64,000 bases of DNA from Chitinophaga varians (GCF_012641275.1 NZ_JABAIA010000001.1:682001-746000); one strand, 5' to 3'. Positions 45,487-53,861 are shown, counted from the stretch's first letter. Numbers and translations: made by a program. Notes: generated by a model from the letters alone, not told the origin.

Positions 45487-46923
45487 TTATTTAACTGGGG
45501 TAAGGTCCAGGGCTTTTGCTTTTTCCAGCAAAAAAGCGTAGGCAGCTTCGTAGGTGTTAGGTATTTCACCGTCGAGGATAGCCTCCCTGATAGCGTTTTT
45601 GAGGTCGCCCACTACCCGGCCGGGTTTCAGATCGAACGTCTCCATGATCATTTCGCCGGTAACAGGTGGTTGCCAGTTGCGGATACGATCGCTTTCCTCC
45701 ACTTCCTTCAGCCTTTTGCGCACCAGTTCAAAATTCTCCAGATAACGTTTCACCTTGGATTTGTTTTTGGAGGTGATATCGGCTTCGCACAGCATCATGA
45801 GTGATTCGATATCGTCGCCGGCATCGAACAGGAGCCTGCGGATAGCCGAGTCCGTTATATTTTCCTTGGTGAGGCTGATCGGGCGCAGGTGGAGTTCCAC
45901 CAGCTTTTTGACCAGCTTCATTTTATCATGCAGGGGTAATTTGAATTTGGTAAAGATACGGGTCACCATCTTCCCTCCCACCGCATCGTGGCCGTGGAAG
46001 GTCCAGCCGTGGCCCGGCTCAAATTTTTTCGTGGCCGGCTTACCGATATCGTGCAGCAGTGCGGCCCATCGGAGCCAGAGGTCGCGGGTATGAACGGAAA
46101 TATTGTCCACTACCTGCAGGGTATGATAGAAATTATCCTTGTGTCCTTTGCCTTCGTACATTTCCACCCCTACCATGTCTGTCATCTGGGGGAAGATGAT
46201 TTTAAGCAGGCCTGCCTTATAGAGCAGGTCCAGCCCCACAGAGGGTTTGGGGGAGAGCATGATTTTATTAAACTCGTCGGATATCCGTTCCTGTGTGATG
46301 ATGCGGATACGTTCCGCGTTGTCCTGGATCGCTTTAAAGGCCTCATCACTGATGGTGAACTGCAGCTGGGACGCGAAGCGGATAGCGCGCATCATGCGCA
46401 GGGGGTCGTCACTGAACGTCTGTGCGGGTTCTAACGGCGTACGGATCAATTGTTTATCCATATCTGCCATTCCGCCGAAGGGATCTATCAGGGAGCCGTA
46501 GTCTACGTCTCTGAGGCTGACGGCAAGCGCGTTGATCGTAAAATCGCGGCGGTTCTGGTCATCCTCGAGGGAGCCGGCCACCACGTCGGGGTTCCTGGAT
46601 TCGCGGCGGTAGCTTTCTTTGCGGGCGCCAACGAATTCGATTTCGAATTCGTGCCATTTCACCTGTGCCGTGCCGTATGTTTTAAAGAAGCTGACGGGGA
46701 TATTGTCGCCCAGAGATTCGGCCACCTTGTGTGCCAGGGCGATGCCATCACCCACGCACACGATATCCATGTCTTTTGTTCTTCTTCCCAGTATTTTATC
46801 GCGTACGAAGCCTCCGATCAGATAGGCCGGCGTGCCCAGTTCGTGGGCTGCCAGCGCAATCTTCTCCAACACTTTCCGTTCCTGCAGGGAGCAGGGAATG
46901 TCTAATGGCTTGCTGCTGATCAT
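45487..46923 (-). CDS. CCA tRNA nucleotidyltransferase with HD domain
   Basis: A 478-residue class II nucleotidyltransferase (polyA polymerase/CCA-adding family). The head domain shows LIGGFVRDKILGRRTKDMDIV (near 37-57) with the catalytic DxD, RRDFTINALAVSL (near 138-150), and the nucleotide-selecting region DPLRMMRAIRFASQL. A HDIG-type HD domain follows near 240-360 (WAALLHDIGKP). The tRNA-Leu in this window lacks an encoded CCA, so a CCA-adding enzyme is needed. CCA-adding rather than polyA activity is inferred. Confidence 0.93.
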   Translation of the reverse strand: MISSKPLDIPCSLQERKVLEKIALAAHELGTPAYLIGGFVRDKILGRRTKDMDIVCVGDGIALAHKVAESLGDNIPVSFFKTYGTAQVKWHEFEIEFVGARKESYRRESRNPDVVAGSLEDDQNRRDFTINALAVSLRDVDYGSLIDPFGGMADMDKQLIRTPLEPAQTFSDDPLRMMRAIRFASQLQFTISDEAFKAIQDNAERIRIITQERISDEFNKIMLSPKPSVGLDLLYKAGLLKIIFPQMTDMVGVEMYEGKGHKDNFYHTLQVVDNISVHTRDLWLRWAALLHDIGKPATKKFEPGHGWTFHGHDAVGGKMVTRIFTKFKLPLHDKMKLVKKLVELHLRPISLTKENITDSAIRRLLFDAGDDIESLMMLCEADITSKNKSKVKRYLENFELVRKRLKEVEESDRIRNWQPPVTGEMIMETFDLKPGRVVGDLKNAIREAILDGEIPNTYEAAYAFLLEKAKALDLTPVK

Positions 46924-46958
46924 ATTAAAATTTTGTTCCTTTCTCCGAAATCAGGGCG

Positions 46959-46966
46959 CAAATGTA
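46959..46966 (-). promoter_or_regulatory. -7 box (TACATTTG) of the CCA-transferase gene
   Basis: On the minus strand TACATTTG matches TAnnTTTG exactly, 35 nt before the ATG at 46923. Confidence 0.5.
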
Positions 46967-46980
46967 ATAAATAATGCCGT

Positions 46981-47550
46981 TTAATCCCGGATTATGGCTA
47001 TTGAACCGTCTTTTCCGATCCTGATAATCCTGGAAGCCACGCCTGTGGCGGCTTCTTCCTGCCGGTATTTTACCACATAATCCACACCGTTCACAATTGC
47101 CGGCGATATGTCCCGGAAACTGGCCGCGGACGGTTCACCGCTGATATTGGCAGATGTGGACACCAGCGGTTTACGGAACCGTTTCAGCAGGTGGCGGCAG
47201 AAGGTATCCTGTACAATCCGGATAGCTACGGTCTGGTCCTCACTGATAGCGTTGGCCGCGAGGCCGAGCGCACCTTCATAGATAACAGTCGTAGGGCGGT
47301 TGAAGCCGGCGATCACCTCTGCCATGTCAGGCCGGGGGTTGGACACATAATGTAACAGGTCCCGTACGTCCGGCAGCAGTATCACGAGGCTTTTGCTTTC
47401 GCTGCGTTGTTTCAGTTCATATACTTTTCTGACCGCGGCTTCATTGGTAGCGTCGCAGCCGATGCCCCAGATGGTGTCTGTAGGGTATAAAATGAGGCCG
47501 CCATTGCGCAATACCGGCAATGCGGCGTTGATGTCCTGTTCAAAATCCAT
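46981..47550 (-). CDS. L-threonylcarbamoyladenylate synthase (Sua5/YrdC)
   Basis: A 189-residue YrdC-domain enzyme that makes threonylcarbamoyl-AMP for the t6A37 modification of tRNA. Signature parts are LILYPTDTIWGIGCDATN (near 19-36), VYELKQRSESKSLVILLPD (KxR-type binding motif) and PLVSTSANISGEPSA (near 130-144). It is the short YrdC-only form without the Sua5 C-terminal domain. It lies 10 bp after the glycosyltransferase gene on the same strand. Confidence 0.92.
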   Translation of the reverse strand: MDFEQDINAALPVLRNGGLILYPTDTIWGIGCDATNEAAVRKVYELKQRSESKSLVILLPDVRDLLHYVSNPRPDMAEVIAGFNRPTTVIYEGALGLAANAISEDQTVAIRIVQDTFCRHLLKRFRKPLVSTSANISGEPSAASFRDISPAIVNGVDYVVKYRQEEAATGVASRIIRIGKDGSIAIIRD

Positions 47551-47560
47551 TAGCGTTCAT

Positions 47561-48688
47561 TTATTTTTCCAGGTCCACATACACTTTCATCATGTCTGCC
47601 GCACATTGTTCCGGTGTGAACTTCCGGGCGTGCTTCCATCCCTTGTCGCGCATGTCCTGTACCAGCGAAGGTTCTGCCAGCACGCGGCGCATCGCGCCTG
47701 CAATGTCGGTCGCGCTCAGCGGATCCACATATAACGCAGCGTCCCCACCTGTCTCCCCAAAACAGGAGCCATGAGAGGTAATCACGGGCGTCCCACTCCA
47801 CAACGCCTCCAGGATGGGGATGCCAAAACCTTCAAAAACCGAAGGATATAACAATGCCACCGCACCCTGATAGAGCAGTGGCAGCGCGCTGTTGGGCAGC
47901 CGTTCCTGCTCATTGAGCCATATCACCTTTGGCGAGAGGCCGTTGGCCGCGAGATATTCCTTTACTTTCTTTTTATAACCGCTGCCATTGCCCAGTACCA
48001 CCAGCGGAACATCCACCGTACCTTTCAGTGTATTCATGGCCGTTACGATGCCCAGCAGGTTTTTCCTTTCAATGACCGAGCCAACATATAAAAAGTACTG
48101 GTCGGGCAGCCGGTAACGGCTGCGGAAATCCTGTATGTCGGCAGCAGTATGCGGCACTGCAAACGCAGGATCACAACTTTGGTATACGACCGCTATTTTA
48201 TCCGGATCAGTATGGTAGAACGAGATGAGGTCCTGCCGGGTCTGTTCACTGATAGCCACTACCTTGTCGGCCTTTTCGCAGGCGTAGCGGGCTTTACGGC
48301 GGTAGGTGACGACATCGATGGGGTTGTATTGTTTCGGATACCGTTCAAAGATGAGGTCGTGCATGGTCACCACCGATTTCACGCCGCTGCCGGGAATACC
48401 GAAAGGGATTTCATGGCTGAGGCCATGATACAGGTCAATACCGTACCGTTGCAGGTCTTTTACCACATAGCGGCTCCGCCAGGCCGATTTAAACCAGCGG
48501 TGCCAGGCTTTTTCAGGCAATATCACCGGGATGCCCGGTGCGTTGTACATATCCGTTTGTTTGGGAGCGAACAGAAAATACTGGTGCTCCGGGAAGCCTG
48601 CCGCCAGGGAAGAGATCAGGGTACGGCTGTAGTTACCGAGTCCTGTATCATTCTGGAAAGCACGCTTGGCATCAAAACCAATCTTCAT
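47561..48688 (-). CDS. GT4-family glycosyltransferase
   Basis: A 375-residue GT-B glycosyltransferase of family 4. The N-terminal domain starts MKIGFDAKRAFQNDTGLGNYSRTL with the glycine-rich acceptor loop. The C-terminal domain has FLYVGSVIERKNLLGIV (near 196-212) and the donor-binding E-x7-E motif in EGFGIPILEALWSGTPVIT (near 291-309). It probably transfers a sugar from a nucleotide donor in envelope polysaccharide synthesis. No polysaccharide cluster is around it, so its product is unknown. Confidence 0.9.
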   Translation of the reverse strand: MKIGFDAKRAFQNDTGLGNYSRTLISSLAAGFPEHQYFLFAPKQTDMYNAPGIPVILPEKAWHRWFKSAWRSRYVVKDLQRYGIDLYHGLSHEIPFGIPGSGVKSVVTMHDLIFERYPKQYNPIDVVTYRRKARYACEKADKVVAISEQTRQDLISFYHTDPDKIAVVYQSCDPAFAVPHTAADIQDFRSRYRLPDQYFLYVGSVIERKNLLGIVTAMNTLKGTVDVPLVVLGNGSGYKKKVKEYLAANGLSPKVIWLNEQERLPNSALPLLYQGAVALLYPSVFEGFGIPILEALWSGTPVITSHGSCFGETGGDAALYVDPLSATDIAGAMRRVLAEPSLVQDMRDKGWKHARKFTPEQCAADMMKVYVDLEK

Positions 48689-48752
48689 ATGTTGCGAAAA
48701 TACGAAGTCCCACGAAAGAAATTCGTTATTCGTTATTTCATTTATTAGATAT

Positions 48753-48760
48753 TACTTTTG
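48753..48760 (+). promoter_or_regulatory. -7 box (TACTTTTG) of dapD
   Basis: An exact TAnnTTTG match that ends 14 nt before the dapD ATG, giving a 5' UTR under 10 nt. A GTTATTC repeat lies just upstream. Confidence 0.5.
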
Positions 48761-48774
48761 CGAAAAAAGCACAA

Positions 48775-49587
48775 ATGGATTTACAACAACAAATACAGGC
48801 TGTCTGGGCTGACAGGGGCCTGTTACAGGAAACGCAGTATAGCGATGCCGTAAAAGCAGTGATAGAAGCAGTAGACAAAGGTCATCTGAGAGTAGCGCAG
48901 CCTACAGAGAACGGCTGGGTGGTAAACGAATGGGTAAAGCAGGCAATCCTGATGTATTTCACCATTCAACCGATGGAAACCATGTCGCTTCCTCCTTTCG
49001 AGTTCTATGATAAGATGAAGCTGAAGACCAACTATAAAGATCTGGGTGTACGTGTAGTACCGCATGCTATTGCCCGTTACGGCGCCTATATCTCCAAAGG
49101 TTGTATCCTGATGCCATCATATGTGAACATCGGCGCTTATGTAGATGAAGGCACCATGGTAGACACCTGGGCCACTGTAGGCTCCTGCGCGCAGATCGGT
49201 AAACATGTACATCTGAGTGGTGGCGTAGGTATCGGCGGCGTTTTGGAACCGCTGCAGGCCAGTCCGGTGATCATTGAAGATGGCTGCTTCCTGGGTTCCC
49301 GTTGTATCGTGGTAGAAGGCGTACACGTAGAAAAAGAAGCCGTACTGGGCGCTAACGTGGTGTTGACACAGTCCACTAAAATCATTGACGTAAGCGGTGC
49401 TGAGCCTGTAGAATACAAAGGCCGTGTACCAGCGCGCAGCGTGGTTATTCCGGGCACTTATCCTAAGAAGTTCCCTGCCGGTGAATACCAGGTCAACTGC
49501 GCCCTGATTATTGGTCAGCGTAAAGCTTCCACCGATCTGAAGACGAGCCTGAACGACACCCTGCGTGAGTTCAATGTGGCCGTATAA
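48775..49587 (+). CDS. dapD: Tetrahydrodipicolinate N-succinyltransferase
   Basis: A 270-residue left-handed beta-helix enzyme of the succinylase branch of lysine and diaminopimelate synthesis; it transfers succinyl from succinyl-CoA to tetrahydrodipicolinate. An N-terminal helical domain (about 1-95) is followed by hexapeptide repeats: RYGAYISKGCILMPSYVNIG, GGVGIGGVLEPLQASP and GSRCIVVEGVHVEKEAVLG. The ATG at 48775 gives the standard length; the open frame upstream runs antisense through the glycosyltransferase gene. Confidence 0.96.
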   Translation: MDLQQQIQAVWADRGLLQETQYSDAVKAVIEAVDKGHLRVAQPTENGWVVNEWVKQAILMYFTIQPMETMSLPPFEFYDKMKLKTNYKDLGVRVVPHAIARYGAYISKGCILMPSYVNIGAYVDEGTMVDTWATVGSCAQIGKHVHLSGGVGIGGVLEPLQASPVIIEDGCFLGSRCIVVEGVHVEKEAVLGANVVLTQSTKIIDVSGAEPVEYKGRVPARSVVIPGTYPKKFPAGEYQVNCALIIGQRKASTDLKTSLNDTLREFNVAV

Positions 49588-49649
49588 TATATTTAAAGGC
49601 AATAAGGCAGCGGGTTCCCACTGTTTTATTGCTTTTTTTTAAAATAAAT

Positions 49650-49679
49650 TTGGTTGGTAATATAAAAAACCTACCTTTG
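49650..49679 (+). promoter_or_regulatory. Promoter of tRNA-Leu (TTG-N19-TACCTTTG)
   Basis: TTG at 49650-49652 and a perfect -7 box TACCTTTG at 49672-49679 with 19-nt spacing, 28 bp before the tRNA. This is the best textbook Bacteroidota promoter in the window. Confidence 0.75.
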
Positions 49680-49687
49680 CAATCCCT

Positions 49688-51301
49688 TTAACGAGGGACA
49701 CAGCCCTGCCCAGATGGCGAAATTGGTAGACGCACTGTGTTCAGGTCGCAGCGCCCGCAAGGGTGTGCTGGTTCGAATCCAGTTCTGGGCACTAAAGTGG
49801 ACAAATCGAAATTCATCTCGGTTTGTCCATTTTTATTTTCGGTAAAACCCGCGTCCAGCGTATATATAAGCTTAACGGCTTCGTTAAGTCGGGCGGTTCG
49901 ATAATGGCTTCCGTCAAAAGTGAGTTTTTCGGGGAAAATCGAACCAATAATCTGCCGCTTCTTCTTTACATCTCCGTCTTTATAAAGCTGGTCAAGGGTT
50001 ACGAGGGATTTTACAGCTTTATCCAACAAGGATTCTATATTGTTTGTATTCTTTGCGGCCTCCATTAATTTGGCTTCCAGTAGCATAATTCTTTTTTCGC
50101 TCTCGGCTTTGATTATCTTATAGTCAGAAGCGTCAATCTCTTCTTTTAATAGCAATTTCCTTGCTTTTGCTATATCATTTTGGGCTTCATTTAATTGATC
50201 GGTAATTTCCTTTGCTTCACTACGATGGCCTTTTGCTTGGGCTTTATAGGCAGCATTAACCACTACTTTGTAGGATTCCGCCATTCCTGCACGCGGAACA
50301 AATTTGCGTAGCTCTTTTGTAAACAGATCGTTTGCTGCTTCTGCTTTGAAACGCGCGCCGCACGATGACTTGCAATGATAGTAATAATAAATCCCATTCC
50401 TGCCGCGTGAAGCACTACCTGTTAATAGGTGTCCACATTTAGGACAAAGTAAGTGGCCCCGTAGTTGCATAATTTCCTGTGCCCCAACTTTTGTACGGTA
50501 GTTCTTTTTCTTACCGTCCAGCAAGTCCTGTACTTCATAGAATAGCGATTCTGAGATAATCGGCTCATGTAAACCGGGTACATGTGTACTTGGTTCGTCC
50601 TTGTAGGCAGATAAATAAATCTTCCCACAGTAAACCGGATTTCTAAGGAGGTTCCAAAAATTAGTTTTACAGCACCTAATACCTTTTAGGCGGGCTTCCC
50701 TATAAAGTTGTTCTACTTGGTATTGGCCTGTTACCATCATGTTAAATACCCACTTCATAATGCTGGCATATGGTTCTACAGGGGCTATGTACTTACGCAT
50801 ATCCTCCGTTATCTTATTGGCATATCCTACCGGAGCAGGCCCCATCCAACGGCCTTCTTTTTTAGCCCTGCGCATTCCGTGCAATACATTTAATGCTCTC
50901 CGGTCATTCTCTACTTCGGGAGCTGCCAAGTATACAGCGAGCATTATTTTATTTTCAGGAACAGCCATGTCTAGGGGCTGTTCTATTGCCTGTGGTTCTA
51001 CCCCCAACCTGCGAAGGGTGTTAATCATCTGGTAGGCATCCCCGGCATTACGGCTAAATCTATCCCATTTTGTGAATAGGATAATATCTATTTGGTCTTT
51101 CCGCTTTTTCAGGTCTATAATCTCGCTACGCCACTCAGGGCGTTCAAACGTCTTGGCCGAATGATCTTCAAAAATCACCTTACGGATAGATATTTGGTTA
51201 TTATGGCAATACTTGCGTAATCTTTCCTCCTGGTCTCTTTGGGAAAAACCTTTGTCCGCCTGCTCATCAGTGCTTACACGAATATATAAATCTGCCTTCA
51301 T
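49688..51301 (-). CDS. Large serine recombinase (integrase) of the mobile element
   Basis: A 537-residue serine recombinase. The resolvase domain (1-150) has the nucleophile Ser in LYIRVSTDEQ (S10), ILFTKWDRFSRN and the conserved Arg cluster. A recombinase domain follows (about 160-270), then a zinc ribbon with CPKCGHLL, 16 residues, then C-x3-C (HCKSSCG) near 285-311, and a coiled coil (about 360-450). The last ~34 residues (from VPRTGFEPAH onward) are the antisense reading of the entire tRNA-Leu, so the integrated gene is completed by host DNA. It should catalyse integration and excision at the tRNA 3' end. It is translationally coupled to the small gene upstream (ATGA overlap). Confidence 0.92.
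   Translation of the reverse strand: MKADLYIRVSTDEQADKGFSQRDQEERLRKYCHNNQISIRKVIFEDHSAKTFERPEWRSEIIDLKKRKDQIDIILFTKWDRFSRNAGDAYQMINTLRRLGVEPQAIEQPLDMAVPENKIMLAVYLAAPEVENDRRALNVLHGMRRAKKEGRWMGPAPVGYANKITEDMRKYIAPVEPYASIMKWVFNMMVTGQYQVEQLYREARLKGIRCCKTNFWNLLRNPVYCGKIYLSAYKDEPSTHVPGLHEPIISESLFYEVQDLLDGKKKNYRTKVGAQEIMQLRGHLLCPKCGHLLTGSASRGRNGIYYYYHCKSSCGARFKAEAANDLFTKELRKFVPRAGMAESYKVVVNAAYKAQAKGHRSEAKEITDQLNEAQNDIAKARKLLLKEEIDASDYKIIKAESEKRIMLLEAKLMEAAKNTNNIESLLDKAVKSLVTLDQLYKDGDVKKKRQIIGSIFPEKLTFDGSHYRTARLNEAVKLIYTLDAGFTENKNGQTEMNFDLSTLVPRTGFEPAHPCGRCDLNTVRLPISPSGQGCVPR
49708..49791 (+). tRNA. tRNA-Leu (CAG anticodon)
   Basis: An 84-nt type II tRNA. The acceptor GCCCAGA (49708-49714) pairs with TCTGGGC (49784-49790), with discriminator A at 49791. 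The anticodon stem CTGTG/CGCAG encloses the loop TTCAGGT, with anticodon CAG at 49742-49744. It has a long variable arm and T-loop TTCGAAT. No CCA is encoded (ACTA follows). It reads CUG leucine codons. Its 3' end is the insertion site of the mobile element to the right. Confidence 0.95.
49798..49839 (+). terminator. Terminator of tRNA-Leu, inside the recombinase gene
   Basis: An 8-bp stem TGGACAAA/TTTGTCCA (49798-49805, 49822-49829) with a 16-nt loop, followed by TTTTTATTTT. It ends tRNA transcription, and it also codes for part of the recombinase on the other strand. Confidence 0.7.
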
Positions 51302-51438
51302 CTTCGTAAATACGTGTTTATGGCTATATTAGCCAGTTTATACATAAATTCCAGAATAATCTTAGCTTCTTCTATTGTCACATGTGTACCATGCTTTTCT
51401 AGTATTTCTACTATTTTTTCGGGGGTAATTGTCTCCAT
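51298..51438 (-). CDS. 46-residue protein coupled to the recombinase
   Basis: A short gene with ATG at 51438 and TGA overlapping the recombinase ATG (ATGA). The predicted 46-residue protein starts METITPEKIVEILEKHG and continues with an amphipathic helix (IEEAKIILEFMYKLANIAI) ending in Arg. It looks like two helices, with no known domain name. The 4-nt overlap and the strong helix pattern support real coding. It may be a recombination directionality or regulatory factor (inference from position). Confidence 0.6.
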   Translation of the reverse strand: METITPEKIVEILEKHGTHVTIEEAKIILEFMYKLANIAINTYLRR

Positions 51439-51514
51439 TTTACACCATCACATTAATCAATTTCACAAAACCCTATGGAGGGAAATACTTCTTCGTAACG
51501 AATATAAGTATTTT

Positions 51515-51542
51515 GTTTTGGTAATTTATGTTTTACCAAAAC
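51515..51542. promoter_or_regulatory. Palindromic operator-like site GTTTTGGTAA-N8-TTACCAAAAC
   Basis: Perfect 10-bp inverted arms with an 8-nt spacer in the 250-bp gap between the divergent recombinase unit and the 237-residue gene. A further half-site (TTTTACCAAA) lies at 51554-51563. The same half-site forms the centre of the palindrome before mobC. Confidence 0.55.
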
Positions 51543-51688
51543 TATTTTAAAAATTTTACCAAATTTTATCGATCTTTACTAGCATTGACAAGAATAAGTA
51601 TGTTTTGATACAATTTTTCCTGTAAAACAATGATAGCGAAAAGATTGTTACACATTTTATATACAAACGAGTATAAAATCAAATAAAA

Positions 51689-52402
51689 ATGACTAAAACC
51701 TATAAGGTTAGCTATAAAACATATTTCAATGAACGGCTTAAACAAGTGTCCTTTCATGGAAAACTTACCTATCCGCTGTATATACAGGTAACATTTGACA
51801 GAAAGACGATCTTTTTTAAGAGCTACTATTTTGAACTATTTTCTAAACCCCGATATTTTTTATCAGTAGCGGGTTTGACTGGCGGGCCTTCCATTGAAGA
51901 TATTATTAAAAAAGAAAATTCGTTAATTGATTTCATTGTTGAAAAAATCCTATCAGACTTTTCTTTAGACCTGTTTAAACAGGAATATGCCTACTATAGC
52001 AAAGATCTGTGTGACGTAACGGAAGAAGGTTTTATTGATTATATGTATATCTTTTTTCAAGACAAGGGAATGCCGGCATTTGCTGTCATGGTGCAGCAAG
52101 GTAGTAGATTTCGTATCGTCTATGACGTGGTACGGGATATGAAAAGGGCTTTTAACAAGCCCTTATATGATGAATTGGTAGAAAATTCGTTTTATTATGC
52201 CCCGCCATATTTGCCACTATACGGCTTTATGCAGCAAACAAAGAAATGGCCAATGTTAAGCCTTACTGTATTGGAATGGGAAGATGAAAAAACAAAAGTC
52301 CAGTTTGCAGATTATGTACAGAAATATTATCCCAATATGGATTTAAAAGAGGTAATGGAACAGGTGAATAAGTGGCTTGACCATCTAAGAAAGGAGGCCT
52401 AA
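51689..52402 (+). CDS. Hypothetical element-borne protein
   Basis: A 237-residue protein that I cannot assign. Residues ~1-55 (YKTYFNERLKQVSFHG, then YPLYIQVTFDRKTIFFKS) resemble the three-stranded Arm DNA-binding domain at the N-terminus of Bacteroidota tyrosine integrases, but no catalytic R-H-R-Y region follows. The rest is helical with aromatic-rich stretches (SFYYAPPYLPLYGFMQ). It is divergent from the recombinase unit and ends at a strong terminator. It may be a DNA-binding accessory protein of the element (inference). Confidence 0.55.
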   Translation: MTKTYKVSYKTYFNERLKQVSFHGKLTYPLYIQVTFDRKTIFFKSYYFELFSKPRYFLSVAGLTGGPSIEDIIKKENSLIDFIVEKILSDFSLDLFKQEYAYYSKDLCDVTEEGFIDYMYIFFQDKGMPAFAVMVQQGSRFRIVYDVVRDMKRAFNKPLYDELVENSFYYAPPYLPLYGFMQQTKKWPMLSLTVLEWEDEKTKVQFADYVQKYYPNMDLKEVMEQVNKWLDHLRKEA

Positions 52403-52464
52403 TAAGGTATGCCCTTAAATGCTAAATGAAAATGTTTATTGTGTCTTAACCGGTGCATATTTGG

Positions 52465-52500
52465 GCAAAGGGAGCGACTGAAATTTCAGTCGCTCCCTTT
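52465..52500. terminator. Perfect bidirectional terminator palindrome
   Basis: Uninterrupted 18-bp arms (52465-52482 and 52483-52500, starting CAAAGGGAGCG) between the convergent 237- and 223-residue genes. Confidence 0.82.
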
Positions 52501-52536
52501 GTCCGAAAACAGCTACAACATCGTTTTTTATGGTTG

Positions 52537-53208
52537 TCACCTGTTATCTTCGCTTGACTTTCCATTTATGCTCGTCACATAGTCTAATCTAAATTCTCTA
52601 ATATCAATAAGGTGCGAAGCATCAATAAGTTTTAACAGGTGTTTTTCTACACTTAAAATATCGGTATCTAGCCCATCATCTAGCAAGCTTTCTTTTGATA
52701 AAGCCATATTGAAAAGATTGGATAACTCCTGTCGCCATTCACCAAGAGAGTAAAATCTGAAAGTCTTTTTGAACACAGAGTAAGGATTGAAAAACTCTTT
52801 TGTGCTTAGGCTTCTCGGGAAGTCCTGCCAAATTAGTTTTGCTGGATTTTGTGTAAATTTTGAGGAACCCCAAGCACAAAAGTATTCAGCATTCATGATA
52901 TTAAAATCGTCATTTTTGCTGTCATTCTGTAATACAGCTTTTCTTTCAGAATTGTTTAACTGAGAGATTAAATAGGCTGCTTCAATAAGATATTCAATTT
53001 TCTCATAGAAAAATAGCAGTGTAGAAGGACTTTCTTTACATTTTTTGTTGGAGCATACCGAATACAACCAGCGTTGAAGTATGATGATTGTACGGTGTTT
53101 TTCAAAGGCGGAAAAAAAATCGTGGATAACCTCGTAAGGCTGGCTGATTTCCTCATTAGAAAGGCGAAGTGGGAGATTATCCCACGGACGGGGCGCATCA
53201 AATATCAT
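52537..53208 (-). CDS. Unknown protein, possible immunity partner
   Basis: A 223-residue, mostly helical cytoplasmic protein with no family that I recognise. It has acidic patches (ILSVEKHLLKLIDASHLIDI near the end) and tryptophans spread along the chain. Its start overlaps the end of the upstream RNase-toxin-like gene by 11 nt, so it is translated with it. By position it is the natural candidate for an immunity or antitoxin protein of that gene (inference; no sequence motif proves it). Confidence 0.5.
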   Translation of the reverse strand: MIFDAPRPWDNLPLRLSNEEISQPYEVIHDFFSAFEKHRTIIILQRWLYSVCSNKKCKESPSTLLFFYEKIEYLIEAAYLISQLNNSERKAVLQNDSKNDDFNIMNAEYFCAWGSSKFTQNPAKLIWQDFPRSLSTKEFFNPYSVFKKTFRFYSLGEWRQELSNLFNMALSKESLLDDGLDTDILSVEKHLLKLIDASHLIDIREFRLDYVTSINGKSSEDNR

Positions 53209-53704
53209 ACGTTTGTAGATTGTGAGAGTTAAATAAAGAGGATTGAGATTTCAGAAAACCGGGAAAAGCTGTAATGATACGGCCACCGCTGTCCGTTAGC
53301 ACTGTTAAAAAACTGGTAGGGAGTTGGTTATAGTCAAAACCTATAATATTGCCAGTGTTGATAACCCTTTGAAAATTGAGGGAACCAGAAACCGGGCTTG
53401 TAGGGGCCGTAAAAGCATCCCGCAGTAGTGCTAATATGTCAATGACAGAAATCGTAAACTTGCTGACGGAGGGATGCCGAGGAATTTTGTAATGGTGCCT
53501 TTCCATGATATGTGCCAATGCGTTCACATTGATGTAATATGATCGCCGGAATAACTTTCTCCTGTCTTTCATAGGCACCTGTAGCATGGTGGTACCTACC
53601 AGGTCATTGAGCCAATTTTGAGTGTCACTAAGTAGGAAGATCAGTTTAAGCCATTCATCTTCATTAAATGGAGGGCTGAGATGTATTTTATCTGTTTGAT
53701 CCAT
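53198..53704 (-). CDS. Putative BECR-fold RNase toxin-like protein
   Basis: A 168-residue protein. The first ~50 residues are helical. Then NALAHIMERHHYKIPRHP (near 62-79) gives a His-rich motif, KFTISVIDILALLRDAF a helix, and the end has IGFDYNQLPTSFLTVLT followed by GGRIITAFPGF (near 140-150). A His-x3-HH cluster, a conserved Lys-Phe, and a late strand ending in TAFP is the pattern of EndoU/CdiA-type polymorphic-toxin RNases. I infer that fold from the pattern alone. There is no secretion domain, so it would act inside its own cell unless exported by another route. It overlaps the next gene by 11 nt and is divergent from an XRE regulator. Confidence 0.5.
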   Translation of the reverse strand: MDQTDKIHLSPPFNEDEWLKLIFLLSDTQNWLNDLVGTTMLQVPMKDRRKLFRRSYYINVNALAHIMERHHYKIPRHPSVSKFTISVIDILALLRDAFTAPTSPVSGSLNFQRVINTGNIIGFDYNQLPTSFLTVLTDSGGRIITAFPGFLKSQSSLFNSHNLQTYDI

Positions 53705-53861
53705 AGATTAAATATTTAAGAGGTTTTAAATCACAGACACAAGTTCAGATATGATAAAAAGATAATCTATACACTATTGGGATGGATTACTGGGATAAAA
53801 GAGATACTTTAGTAAGTATTTAATCCTATTTTTGAGGATATTTTAGCAAGTAGAAATTAGT

